A DNA stretch of 64,000 bases from NCBI RefSeq assembly GCF_022879575.1, contig NZ_CP084262.1:372001-436000 (forward strand), written 5' to 3'. Below the pieces are notes generated by a model that was given only the letters and a program-made list of their open reading frames with translations, made no database searches and was not told the origin of the DNA. A program made the position numbers and the translations under genes. Positions 46,001 through 53,718 of the stretch are shown here, one piece after another (within the stretch, counting starts at the first letter, position 1; each line of letters opens with the position of its first letter). Source of the DNA: Caballeronia sp. SL2Y3. Lineage in GTDB: Bacteria > Pseudomonadota > Gammaproteobacteria > Burkholderiales > Burkholderiaceae.

Positions 46001-46564
46001 GACAAGCAGCCAGCCCGAATCGCGGCAAGAGCCTGCCGCGCTCACCAGCGTTTCTTCCGGCGTTTGCACGCCCGGCTCCATACGAATGAGATAGCGGATC
46101 TCACGCGAGAGGCGCTGATTCAGTCCGACGAGAAAATCGACTGTGGGTTGCGCCGAACGGTCGATGCTTTCGACGAACGCGGCGAATCGCGGCGTCAGTT
46201 CGCGCTTGATCATGTAAGGCGCGAGGTCGTGCAGCAACTCGGACGCGTAGCTGAAGGGAAAGGATTCCGCAGACGGTTCGAGAAAAAAGTCGAACGGGTT
46301 GTAGACGGCCATCTCGGCCACCAGATCCACCGTTACCTTGAATTCGCGCGTTTTCTCGGGAAAAACGAGGCGCGCCTGGTAATTGGCGAATGCGTCCTGC
46401 TGCCAGTTGATGAAGTGATCCACCGGTTCGACGCGCATCGAGTACGACAGAATCGGCGTGCGGCAATGCGGAGCGGGCCGCAAGCGAACGACTTGCGGCG
46501 AGAGACCGACCAGCCGGTCATAGCGATAATGCGTAACATGGTTCAACGCGACACGTATGGACAC
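43067..46564 (-). CDS. Giant transglutaminase-DUF2126 protein
   Basis: A 1165-residue protein. The N-terminal ~300 residues form a transglutaminase-like domain (N-terminal [26 protein letters not shown]; Cys180 in [11 protein letters not shown], His229 in DLHAW, Asp245 in FDPTSG). Most of the remainder is DUF2126, with [62 protein letters not shown] and [27 protein letters not shown]; this region has glutamine-synthetase-like ligase character in published predictions. A non-conserved Ala/Thr/Asp-rich loop carrying four GDAT units interrupts DUF2126 near residues 592-620. First gene of the three-gene minus-strand operon. Confidence 0.92.
   Translation of the reverse strand: [1165 protein letters not shown]
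44741..44788. repeat. 12-bp in-frame minisatellite within the DUF2126 gene
   Basis: Three identical copies of GGTGGCGTCCCC plus one imperfect copy, encoding consecutive GDAT units on the minus strand. Copy-number change keeps the frame. Confidence 0.85.
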
Positions 46565-46689
46565 ACCGACTCCTTTTTTCGTTTGCAGCTAACGACTGGA
46601 CCCTGAACCTTCGCAAGAGGCACGTTGTTTGCGCCATGGCGCTGACTTCCGGGCAACATCCGGTTCGATCCCTCCTTCCGGCTCACATA

Positions 46690-47751
46690 ATGAAGACCTT
46701 TCACTGCAACCGCTGCAATCAACTTGTGTTCTTCGAAAATACGCATTGCGAAAACTGCGGCGCGAAGCTCGGCTATGTTCCCGAACTGAGTCAGATCAGT
46801 GCATTCGACGAGACGGAGGACAGCGCGTGGAAGAGCCTTCATCCGCTCGCCAAAGATCAGCTCTATCGCCCTTGCCACAATTACGCGGTCGAGAATGTGT
46901 GCAACTGGATGGTTCCTGCGGATTCCGAGGAGCCGCTCTGTTCGTCGTGCCAGTTGACGAGCACCATCCCCAATCTGGAAACGCCCGGCAACCGCCTCTA
47001 CTGGTATCGGCTGGAGACAGCCAAACGCCGGCTGCTCTTTACGCTCGCCGAACTGGGTCTTACCGTGCAGTCGCGTGAGCAAGACCCTGAACATGGCCTC
47101 GAATTCCAGTTCCTCGAAGGAGACGAGGAAGGTCGCGGCGTCATGACAGGACACAACAACGGGATCATCACGCTCAACATCGCGGAAGCCGATGACGCGC
47201 ATCGCGAGAAGGTGCGCTCCGCAATGCATGAGCCGTACCGCACGTTGCTCGGCCATTTCCGCCACGAAACAGGGCACTATTTCTTCGATCGCCTGATTGC
47301 GGACACGCCGCGCGTCGCGCCGTTCCGCACCGCGTTCGGCGATGAACAGCAGGACTATGGGGCCGCGCTCGATCGCCATTACAAGGAAGGTCCGCCGCCG
47401 AACTGGGCAGAGAATTACATTAGCGCGTATGCCACCATGCATCCGTGGGAAGACTGGGCCGAGACATGGGCGCATTACCTGCATATCGTCGATACGATGG
47501 ACACGGCCGTATCGTGCGGTCTGGTTCTCGTGCCCGAAAGCCCGCACGAACCGACGCTGACGGACACCACGCCGATCGAGGAAAGCACGTTCGATGACCT
47601 GATGAAACGCTGGTTTCCGCTCACGTATGCGCTCAATAGCCTGAACCGCAGTCTCGGCATGCCGGATGGCTATCCGTTCACGCTCGCCCCGCCCGTCATC
47701 GACAAGCTGCGCTTCGTTCATCGTGTCGTCGCCGCGGCGGCCAAGCGTTGA
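46690..47751 (+). CDS. Zinc-ribbon putative zinc metallopeptidase
   Basis: A 353-residue cytoplasmic protein. The N-terminus has a zinc ribbon (C6-x2-C9 and C20-x2-C23); further Cys at 62, 71, 84 and 87 may form a second metal site. The peptidase motif HETGH (His192-Glu193, His196) is in GHFRHETGHYFFDRL, with conserved downstream WAENYISAYATMHPWEDWAETWAHYLHI providing a likely third ligand. It resembles the putative zinc-binding metallopeptidase family that accompanies ATP-grasp/alpha-E clusters. It lies on the opposite strand, 125 bp from the DUF2126 gene and convergent with the separate alpha-E gene (9-bp gap). Confidence 0.88.
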   Translation: MKTFHCNRCNQLVFFENTHCENCGAKLGYVPELSQISAFDETEDSAWKSLHPLAKDQLYRPCHNYAVENVCNWMVPADSEEPLCSSCQLTSTIPNLETPGNRLYWYRLETAKRRLLFTLAELGLTVQSREQDPEHGLEFQFLEGDEEGRGVMTGHNNGIITLNIAEADDAHREKVRSAMHEPYRTLLGHFRHETGHYFFDRLIADTPRVAPFRTAFGDEQQDYGAALDRHYKEGPPPNWAENYISAYATMHPWEDWAETWAHYLHIVDTMDTAVSCGLVLVPESPHEPTLTDTTPIEESTFDDLMKRWFPLTYALNSLNRSLGMPDGYPFTLAPPVIDKLRFVHRVVAAAAKR

Positions 47752-47760
47752 ACGCACGGT

Positions 47761-48819
47761 TCAGCTCGACGAACGTTGTGACTGCACCGGCGATTCCGCT
47801 TGCGACTGAGCTTGCGATCCGCCGTTCGTCTGTGTCTGACTTTGACTTTGGCTCTGACTTTCCGGAGGCACCTCGGCCGCGATAGGCAATAGAAACTCGC
47901 GGCTGATGCTGCTCGCGAGCTCATTCACGCGTGCGAGAAAACTCACGAGGTACGCGTGCAAGCCCCCTTGCAGGATCTCGCCGATATCGCCGTTTCTCAG
48001 TTCCGCACTGAGTTGCGCCGCAAGCCGCACGGCTTCGGCATCGCGTCCTTTCGTCACGTGAATAATGAGTTGCTCCACTTCCGCGAGACTCGCCGCAAGC
48101 GAACGCGGCCAGTCGCGATAGAGAATGAGCAGATCGGCAACGCGTTCCGGTGTAATGACATCGCGATAGACCTTGCGATACACCTCGAAGCCCGAAACGG
48201 AGCCGAGCACCGCGGTCCAATGGTGATAGTCGAACGGCTGCGCGGACGTGTCGGCGCGCTGCTCCATCATCTCGAACTTCACGTCGAGAATGCGCGCCGT
48301 GTTATCGGCACGCTCGACGAAGGTGCCGAGACGCATGAAGTAAAACGCGTCGTCCTTGACGAGCGTGCCGAGCTGAACGCCGCGCGACAAGTGCGAGCGA
48401 AACTTGACCCACTCGAAGAACGTGTACGGCTCCCGCTCCAGAATGCCGTCATGCAGCATGCGTTGACAGTCGAGCCATGTCGTATTGAGCGTCTCCCATA
48501 GCTCGCTGTTAGTGGAACTGCGCACGGCTCGCGCATTCTCGCGCGCCGCACGCAGACAACTGACGATGGACGACGGATTCGATATATCGCGCGCCATGAA
48601 GTCGATCACGTCGCGGCTTTTCATGCTGCGATGCGCGGCGGAATAGATGCCGCTCAACTCGGAGATCGAGAGCATCGCCCGCCAGCCGAGTTCCGCATAT
48701 TCGTCGGATTGAGGCAAAAGCGACAGTTGATAATTCGCGTCGAGCATCCGCGCGGTATTTTCGGCACGCTCGGTATAGCGCGCCATCCAGAAGAGATGAT
48801 CCGCGGTACGGCTCAGCAT
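47761..48819 (-). CDS. Alpha-E domain protein
   Basis: A 352-residue, almost entirely helical protein starting MLSRTADHLFWMARYTERAENTAR, the hallmark of alpha-E proteins, with a second related segment FVERADNTARILDVK. It parallels the C-terminal half of the fusion protein encoded at 40445-43045. The last ~35 residues are a low-complexity Ser/Gln tail (SQSQSQSQTQT and SQAQSQ) not expected for the family. It lies 65 bp downstream of the separate ATP-grasp gene and is probably co-transcribed with it. Role in the predicted peptide-ligation system is unknown; no catalytic residues are assigned to this domain. Confidence 0.9.
   Translation of the reverse strand: MLSRTADHLFWMARYTERAENTARMLDANYQLSLLPQSDEYAELGWRAMLSISELSGIYSAAHRSMKSRDVIDFMARDISNPSSIVSCLRAARENARAVRSSTNSELWETLNTTWLDCQRMLHDGILEREPYTFFEWVKFRSHLSRGVQLGTLVKDDAFYFMRLGTFVERADNTARILDVKFEMMEQRADTSAQPFDYHHWTAVLGSVSGFEVYRKVYRDVITPERVADLLILYRDWPRSLAASLAEVEQLIIHVTKGRDAEAVRLAAQLSAELRNGDIGEILQGGLHAYLVSFLARVNELASSISREFLLPIAAEVPPESQSQSQSQTQTNGGSQAQSQAESPVQSQRSSS
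47807..47865. repeat. Short tandem repeat encoding the Ser/Gln tail
   Basis: Imperfect 6-bp units (TGACTT and variants) give alternating Ser-Gln codons at the 3' end of the alpha-E gene. Confidence 0.6.
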
Positions 48820-48861
48820 GGGTAGTCTCGCGTATGTATTGTGTAGGTCTCGATTGCGTGT

Positions 48862-48894
48862 TCTAGCGTTCCTCTAACGTTCCTCTAGCGTTCC
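48862..48894. repeat. Three 11-bp tandem repeats overlapping the ATP-grasp stop codon
   Basis: TCTAGCGTTCC, TCTAACGTTCC, TCTAGCGTTCC in a row. The last copy contains the stop and final codons of the ATP-grasp gene; the other two extend into the spacer before the alpha-E gene. Confidence 0.85.
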
Positions 48895-50357
48895 AATACC
48901 CACGTGTCCTTGGTTCCGCCGCCTTGCGACGAATTGACGACGAGCGACCCTTCGCGCAATGCAACGCGCGTCAGTCCTCCCGGCACCATGCGCACATCGG
49001 TGCCCGATAGCACGAACGGACGCAAGTCGATGTGACGCGGCGCGATGCCCGCTTCCACGTAGGTCGGACAGGTGGACAATGCGAGTGTCGGCTGGGCAAT
49101 GTATTTCTCGGGATTCGCTTCGAGCACCGCGCGAAACTCGGCGATCTGCGCGGCCGTGGACGACGGCCCGACCAGCATGCCGTAGCCGCCCGCGCCATGC
49201 GTTTCCTTGACGACCAGTTCCGGCAAATGATCCAGTACGTACTTCAGGTCATCGGGCTTGCGGCACATCCATGTCGGCACGTTATTCAGGATCGGCTCTT
49301 GACCGAGATAGAAGCGCACCATGTCCGGCACATAGGGATAAATGGACTTGTCGTCCGCGATACCTGTGCCAACCGCATTGCACAATGAAACGTGTCCCGC
49401 GCGATAAGCCGATATCAGCCCGGCAACGCCCAATGCCGAATCGGGGCGAAAGACGAGCGGGTCGAGAAAGTCGTCGTCGACGCGCCGGTATATGACGTCC
49501 ACTCGCTGCGGACCTTGCGTGGTCCGCATATAGACATAGCCGCCGTCGACGAAGAGGTCTTGCCCTTCCACCAGTTCCACGCCCATCTGCTGCGCAAGGA
49601 ATGCGTGCTCGAAATACGCGGAGTTGTACATGCCGGGCGTCATCACGACGATGGTCGGATTGTCCGCGCCGGCGGGCGCAGCCGCGCGCAACGTATCGAG
49701 CAGCAAGTCCGGATAATGCGCGATCGGCGCGACGCGGTTACGCGCGAAGAGATCGGGAAAGAGCCGCATCATCATCTTGCGGTTTTCCAGCATGTACGAC
49801 ACGCCGGAGGGCACGCGCAAGTTGTCCTCGAGAACATAGAACTCGCCCTGACCGGCACGCACGATATCGATGCCGGCGATATGCGCGTAGATATCGCGCG
49901 TCACATCGACGCCGCGCATTTGCGGCCGATACTGCGCATTGCCCACGATTTGCGCTTCCGGGATGATGCCCGCGCGAATGATGTCCTGATCGTGATAGAT
50001 GTCGTGGATGAAGCGGTTGAGCGCGTTCACGCGCTGCCTCAGACCGCGTTCGAGCGCCTTCCACTCATCCGCCGGAAAAATGCGCGGAATGACGTCGAAA
50101 GGAATAGTGCGTTCGGGAATGATGCCCGGTACGTCGCTCTTGCCGTACACCGCGAACGTAATACCGACGCGGCGAAAATTCAGGTCCGCCTCCGCGCGCT
50201 TGAGATCGATCTGCCTTTCGCTTTGCGCGCTCAGCCACTCCATGAATTCACGGTAGTGCGTGCGGGGTTCGCCCGCGGCAGGAAATGCCGACGCCGGTAC
50301 TCCCCGCGCTTCGAGCTGGCTTTGCTCGAACATCTCGTTGAAGAATGCTTGCGTCAT
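48885..50357 (-). CDS. Circularly permuted type-2 ATP-grasp protein
   Basis: A 490-residue protein of the circularly permuted ATP-grasp family: GITFAVYG, IPFDVIPRIFPADEW, EFYVLEDNLRVPSGVSYMLENRK, MTPGMYNSAYFEHAFLAQQMGVELVEGQDL, VKETHGAGGYGMLVG and MVPGGLTRVAL. The Lys of VVKETHGAGGYG is the expected ATP-loop residue. It is the single-domain counterpart of the N-terminal half of the fused protein at 40445-43045, which lacks the ETHGAGGYG loop. Together with the alpha-E gene it forms the second, apparently ancestral set of this cluster. A peptide-bond- or amide-forming ligase is predicted; substrate unknown. Confidence 0.93.
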   Translation of the reverse strand: MTQAFFNEMFEQSQLEARGVPASAFPAAGEPRTHYREFMEWLSAQSERQIDLKRAEADLNFRRVGITFAVYGKSDVPGIIPERTIPFDVIPRIFPADEWKALERGLRQRVNALNRFIHDIYHDQDIIRAGIIPEAQIVGNAQYRPQMRGVDVTRDIYAHIAGIDIVRAGQGEFYVLEDNLRVPSGVSYMLENRKMMMRLFPDLFARNRVAPIAHYPDLLLDTLRAAAPAGADNPTIVVMTPGMYNSAYFEHAFLAQQMGVELVEGQDLFVDGGYVYMRTTQGPQRVDVIYRRVDDDFLDPLVFRPDSALGVAGLISAYRAGHVSLCNAVGTGIADDKSIYPYVPDMVRFYLGQEPILNNVPTWMCRKPDDLKYVLDHLPELVVKETHGAGGYGMLVGPSSTAAQIAEFRAVLEANPEKYIAQPTLALSTCPTYVEAGIAPRHIDLRPFVLSGTDVRMVPGGLTRVALREGSLVVNSSQGGGTKDTWVLER

Positions 50358-50429
50358 GGCGGGTCTTTCCTATCAAGTGCGTGCCGGGAACGGATCCCCT
50401 TGTGGTTGGTATTCTGGTTGCACTCGCAA

Positions 50430-50756
50430 TCACTTGAAGAGCCTGACGACGCGGCGCACCGAATGACCGTGCGGCGCATTCGGCTTGCGGGTTTCATAGG
50501 CGACCTCGAAGCGCGATGCTACTTGCATCCATTGCGCGGGCGGCCCAGTGCCGAGATTGGAACGAGCAACTTCGATGCCAAGTCGTAAGCGAACGTCTAA
50601 TTCGTTGAACGCATGGAAGAAACGTCGGGCAATTAAATCACGGCTGCACCAAAAGAGTGCGGCCCCGCCGCCGCATGCACACACCTGCACACTGCCACAG
50701 CCAATGTCATGCCGCACGGCGGTGCGCTTCGTCGGCACGCGTCGCGCCGGTATCAT
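50430..50756 (-). CDS. Hypothetical protein, start uncertain
   Basis: The C-terminal ~70 residues look coding: SRDLIARRFFHAFNELDVR, then RLGIEVARSNLG, then SRFEVAYETRKPNAPHGH. The first ~35 residues from the ATG at 50756 read as non-coding, so the true start may be internal. It lies 72 bp upstream of the ATP-grasp gene on the same strand. Not assigned to a family. Confidence 0.45.
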   Translation of the reverse strand: MIPARRVPTKRTAVRHDIGCGSVQVCACGGGAALFWCSRDLIARRFFHAFNELDVRLRLGIEVARSNLGTGPPAQWMQVASRFEVAYETRKPNAPHGHSVRRVVRLFK

Positions 50757-50786
50757 GGGGATCCTGGCGAATCATTCTGACCGTTC

Positions 50787-51491
50787 ATGAACACACCTCT
50801 TCAAGGCGCCCCTCGTTCCGGCTTGCGCGAACTCACACCGCTCGAAGCGCGCGTGCTCGGCGTGCTCGTCGAAAAGCAGCAGACGGTGCCCGACACCTAC
50901 CCTCTGTCGCTGAATTCACTCACTGCGGGTTGCAATCAGAAGACCGCGCGTTCGCCCGTCATGAGCGTGACCGAAGACGAAGTGCTGACGACCATCGACG
51001 GCCTGAAGCGCCTTTCGCTCGTCATCGAGGGCAGCAGCAGCCGCGTGCCGCGTTTCGAGCACAACATCAATCGCGTGATGGGCATTCCGAGCCAGTCCGT
51101 CGCGCTGCTGGCGACGCTCTTTTTGCGCGGACCGCAAACAGCGGCCGAACTGCGTGCGAACAGCGCGCGCTTGCATAGCTTTGCCGATATATCGTCAGTC
51201 GAAAGCTTTCTCGAAGAACTCGCCGAAAGCGATCCGCCTCGCGTGGTCAAGCTCCCGCGTACGCCGGGCGAGCGCGAGAGCCGCTGGATGCACTTGCTAT
51301 GCGGAGAAGTGAGCCTGAGCGACGCGCCTTCTCAAGAGGCGTCAGCGGGTGCATCGCATTCCTTGTCGGAGTTCGAGGCGCTGAAAGCGGACCACAAGCG
51401 GCTCGCTCAAGAGGTGACGCAATTGCGCGCGATGGTCGAGCACATGGCGAGTGAATTAGGCATTGCACTGGATAAGCCGCCGCAGACATGA
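50787..51491 (+). CDS. yceH: YceH family (DUF480) protein
   Basis: A 234-residue protein with the two winged-helix DUF480 fold: LTPLEARVLGVLVEKQQTVPDTYPLSLNSLTAGCNQKTARSPV is the family signature, then LRGPQTAAELRAN in the second domain. A C-terminal helix (residues ~195-225) is probably coiled-coil. Function is not established. The stop overlaps the start of mnmD (ATGA). Confidence 0.93.
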   Translation: MNTPLQGAPRSGLRELTPLEARVLGVLVEKQQTVPDTYPLSLNSLTAGCNQKTARSPVMSVTEDEVLTTIDGLKRLSLVIEGSSSRVPRFEHNINRVMGIPSQSVALLATLFLRGPQTAAELRANSARLHSFADISSVESFLEELAESDPPRVVKLPRTPGERESRWMHLLCGEVSLSDAPSQEASAGASHSLSEFEALKADHKRLAQEVTQLRAMVEHMASELGIALDKPPQT

Positions 51492-52246
51492 CGACGCCGA
51501 TCATGCCGGCGTCGCTCGCCTTTCGCGCCGACGGCACACCTTATTGCCCGAGGCACGACGACATCTATCACAGTGCGTCGGGCGCGCTCGCGCAAGCACG
51601 TTATGTCTTTCTGCAAGGCAATGGCCTGCCTGAACGGTGGCGGGAACAAGCCTCTTTCAACGTCATCGAGACCGGCTTCGGCATGGGAGTCAATTTTCTG
51701 GCGACCTGGTCGATGTGGCGTACGCATCCCCATCGCCCGAAGATACTCGAATTCGTGTCGATCGAGAAGCATCCGTTTAGCGCAGACGATTTGAGGCGCG
51801 CGCACGCGGCGATTATCGACGATGCATCCATCGGCCCGCTCGCGGATGAATTGGCTTGCGCATGGCCGCCGCTCAGTCCGGGCGTGCATCGACTGATCTT
51901 TGCATCGGGCGCGCTCGCATTGACGCTGATCTTCTCCGATATCGCGGATGCGTGGCCTTTGGCGCTGGCACTCGGCTTCACGGCGGACGCCATCTATCTC
52001 GACGGCTTCGCGCCGAAAAAGAATCCGGACATGTGGACGCCCGACACCTTTGCCATGCTGGCACGCCTCGCGAAGCCCGATGCAACCTTTGCGACTTACA
52101 CGAGCGCCGGACTCGTCAAGCGGGCGCTTCTCGAACATGGCTTCGTGTATCGCAAGACGCCTGGCTTCGCAGGCAAGCGCGCCATGCTCACCGGCAAGCG
52201 CGACGAGAGTTCGAAGGAAAGACGCGATGCCCACAACGCACTCTGA
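51488..52246 (+). CDS. mnmD: tRNA mnm5s2U34 methyltransferase MnmD (stand-alone)
   Basis: A 252-residue protein equal to the methyltransferase half of bifunctional MnmC. The S-adenosylmethionine motif is ETGFGMGVNFLATW and the active-site region is YLDGFAPKKNPDMWT. It would methylate nm5s2U at the tRNA wobble position. The FAD-dependent oxidase half of MnmC is absent here; the next gene encodes an amidase instead. Starts within the yceH stop and overlaps the amidase start by 20 bp. Confidence 0.9.
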   Translation: MTTPIMPASLAFRADGTPYCPRHDDIYHSASGALAQARYVFLQGNGLPERWREQASFNVIETGFGMGVNFLATWSMWRTHPHRPKILEFVSIEKHPFSADDLRRAHAAIIDDASIGPLADELACAWPPLSPGVHRLIFASGALALTLIFSDIADAWPLALALGFTADAIYLDGFAPKKNPDMWTPDTFAMLARLAKPDATFATYTSAGLVKRALLEHGFVYRKTPGFAGKRAMLTGKRDESSKERRDAHNAL

Positions 52247-53693
52247 TTCGCATGCGCAAACCGATATCGTGTCGCTCGATGCGTGCGCGCTATCCCGAGC
52301 CATTCAAGCCCGCGACGTCTCATGCGTGGAAGTCATGCAGGCGTATCTTGCGCAAGTGGACCGCCTGAATCCGCAAGTCAATGCGATCGTCGCCATGCAA
52401 GACGGCGATGCGCTTCTCGCTCTCGCGCAGGAGCGCGACGCGCAGTTATCGCGCGGTGTAAATCTCGGGCCCTTGCACGGATTTCCTCAAGCGCCGAAGG
52501 ACATTCTGCCTGTCGCAGACATGGTGACCACCAAGGGGTCGCCCATTTTCGCGGGCGAAGTCAGTCAGGCGGATGCCATCGTGTTCGAGCGGATGCGGCG
52601 TGCCGGCGCCATCTTTATCGGGCGAACCAACTCGCCTGAGTTCGGACTCGGCGGTCATACCTATAACCCTGTGTACGGCACCACGCGCAATGCGTTCGAT
52701 CCATCGCGCTCGGCGGGCGGGAGCAGCGGCGGCGCGGCCGTTGCAGTCGCGCTTCACATGCTGCCTTTCGCCGATGGCACCGACATGATGGGCTCGCTGC
52801 GTACGCCCGCCGCATTCAACAACGTGTTCGGATTCCGCAGTTCGCCCGGATGCGTGCCTTATGGTCCCGCCGACGATGTCTTCTTTCAGCAATTCAGCGT
52901 CGTAGGCCCTGTCGCGCGCTCAGTGGAAGACCTGGGCTTGCTGCTGTCCGTTCAGGCAGGCTTCGATGCACGCGCGCCGCTCTCCCGTCGAAGCGACACG
53001 CCTTCCGACTTCTCGTCCGCGCTCGAACGCGACATGCGCGGCACGCGGATCGGGTGGCTGGCCGACCTCGACGGTCATCTGCCGATGGAACCGGGCGTGC
53101 TCGAAACATGCATGTCCGCGTTGCGCCATTTCGAACAGGCAGGGTGCTCTGTAGAAGCGGCGCGCGTGGACTTCGATATCGAACGCTTATGGCAAGCGTG
53201 GCTCGACTTGCGCAGCTTCACGTTCGCCGGTACCAACGCGCCCCTTTACCGCGACGAGACCCGCCGCGCGATGCTCAAACCGGAAGCCGTGTGGGAAGTC
53301 GAGCGGGGCCTGCGGCTTTCGGGAGAACAGGTGTATGACGCCGTGCGCGAACGCTCGGCGTGGTATCGAGCGATCAACGCGCTCTTTTCACGCTTCGACT
53401 TCCTGGTGATGCCCGCCGCGCAGGTCTTTCCTTTCGATGCAGAGATGCACTGGCCGTCTTCCATCGGCGACCGGAAGATGGACACCTATCACCGCTGGAT
53501 GGAAGCGGTCGTACCGGCAACGATGGCTTCATTGCCGGCGCTATGCGCGCCGGCGGGCTTCGGTCCCAACGGCCTGCCGATGGGCTTGCAGATCATCGGC
53601 GCGGCGCAGACGGACCTTGCCGTGCTTCGAATGGGGCTTGCGTATGACCGTGCCAGCGGCTATTCAAAAATGCATAGCCCTTTGCTCGGTTGA
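52227..53693 (+). CDS. Amidase-signature family hydrolase
   Basis: A 488-residue amidase with the Ser-cisSer-Lys triad: Lys91 (PKDIL), cis-Ser166 in GGSSGGA and nucleophile Ser190 in GTDMMGSLRTPA. The usual GTDTGGS is changed to GTDMMGS, keeping the Ser. AAGGAAAG stands upstream of the ATG. It hydrolyses or transfers an amide of unknown identity. It is last in the yceH-mnmD-amidase transcript and convergent with the DUF3331 gene. Confidence 0.9.
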   Translation: MPTTHSDSHAQTDIVSLDACALSRAIQARDVSCVEVMQAYLAQVDRLNPQVNAIVAMQDGDALLALAQERDAQLSRGVNLGPLHGFPQAPKDILPVADMVTTKGSPIFAGEVSQADAIVFERMRRAGAIFIGRTNSPEFGLGGHTYNPVYGTTRNAFDPSRSAGGSSGGAAVAVALHMLPFADGTDMMGSLRTPAAFNNVFGFRSSPGCVPYGPADDVFFQQFSVVGPVARSVEDLGLLLSVQAGFDARAPLSRRSDTPSDFSSALERDMRGTRIGWLADLDGHLPMEPGVLETCMSALRHFEQAGCSVEAARVDFDIERLWQAWLDLRSFTFAGTNAPLYRDETRRAMLKPEAVWEVERGLRLSGEQVYDAVRERSAWYRAINALFSRFDFLVMPAAQVFPFDAEMHWPSSIGDRKMDTYHRWMEAVVPATMASLPALCAPAGFGPNGLPMGLQIIGAAQTDLAVLRMGLAYDRASGYSKMHSPLLG

Positions 53694-53718
53694 GTCGAGT
53701 GACAGCGTGAGCCCGACA

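Noticed and set aside
44807..46606. 599-codon plus-strand frame opposite the DUF2126 gene
   Set aside because: Antisense shadow; the minus strand has the transglutaminase triad and DUF2126 motifs.
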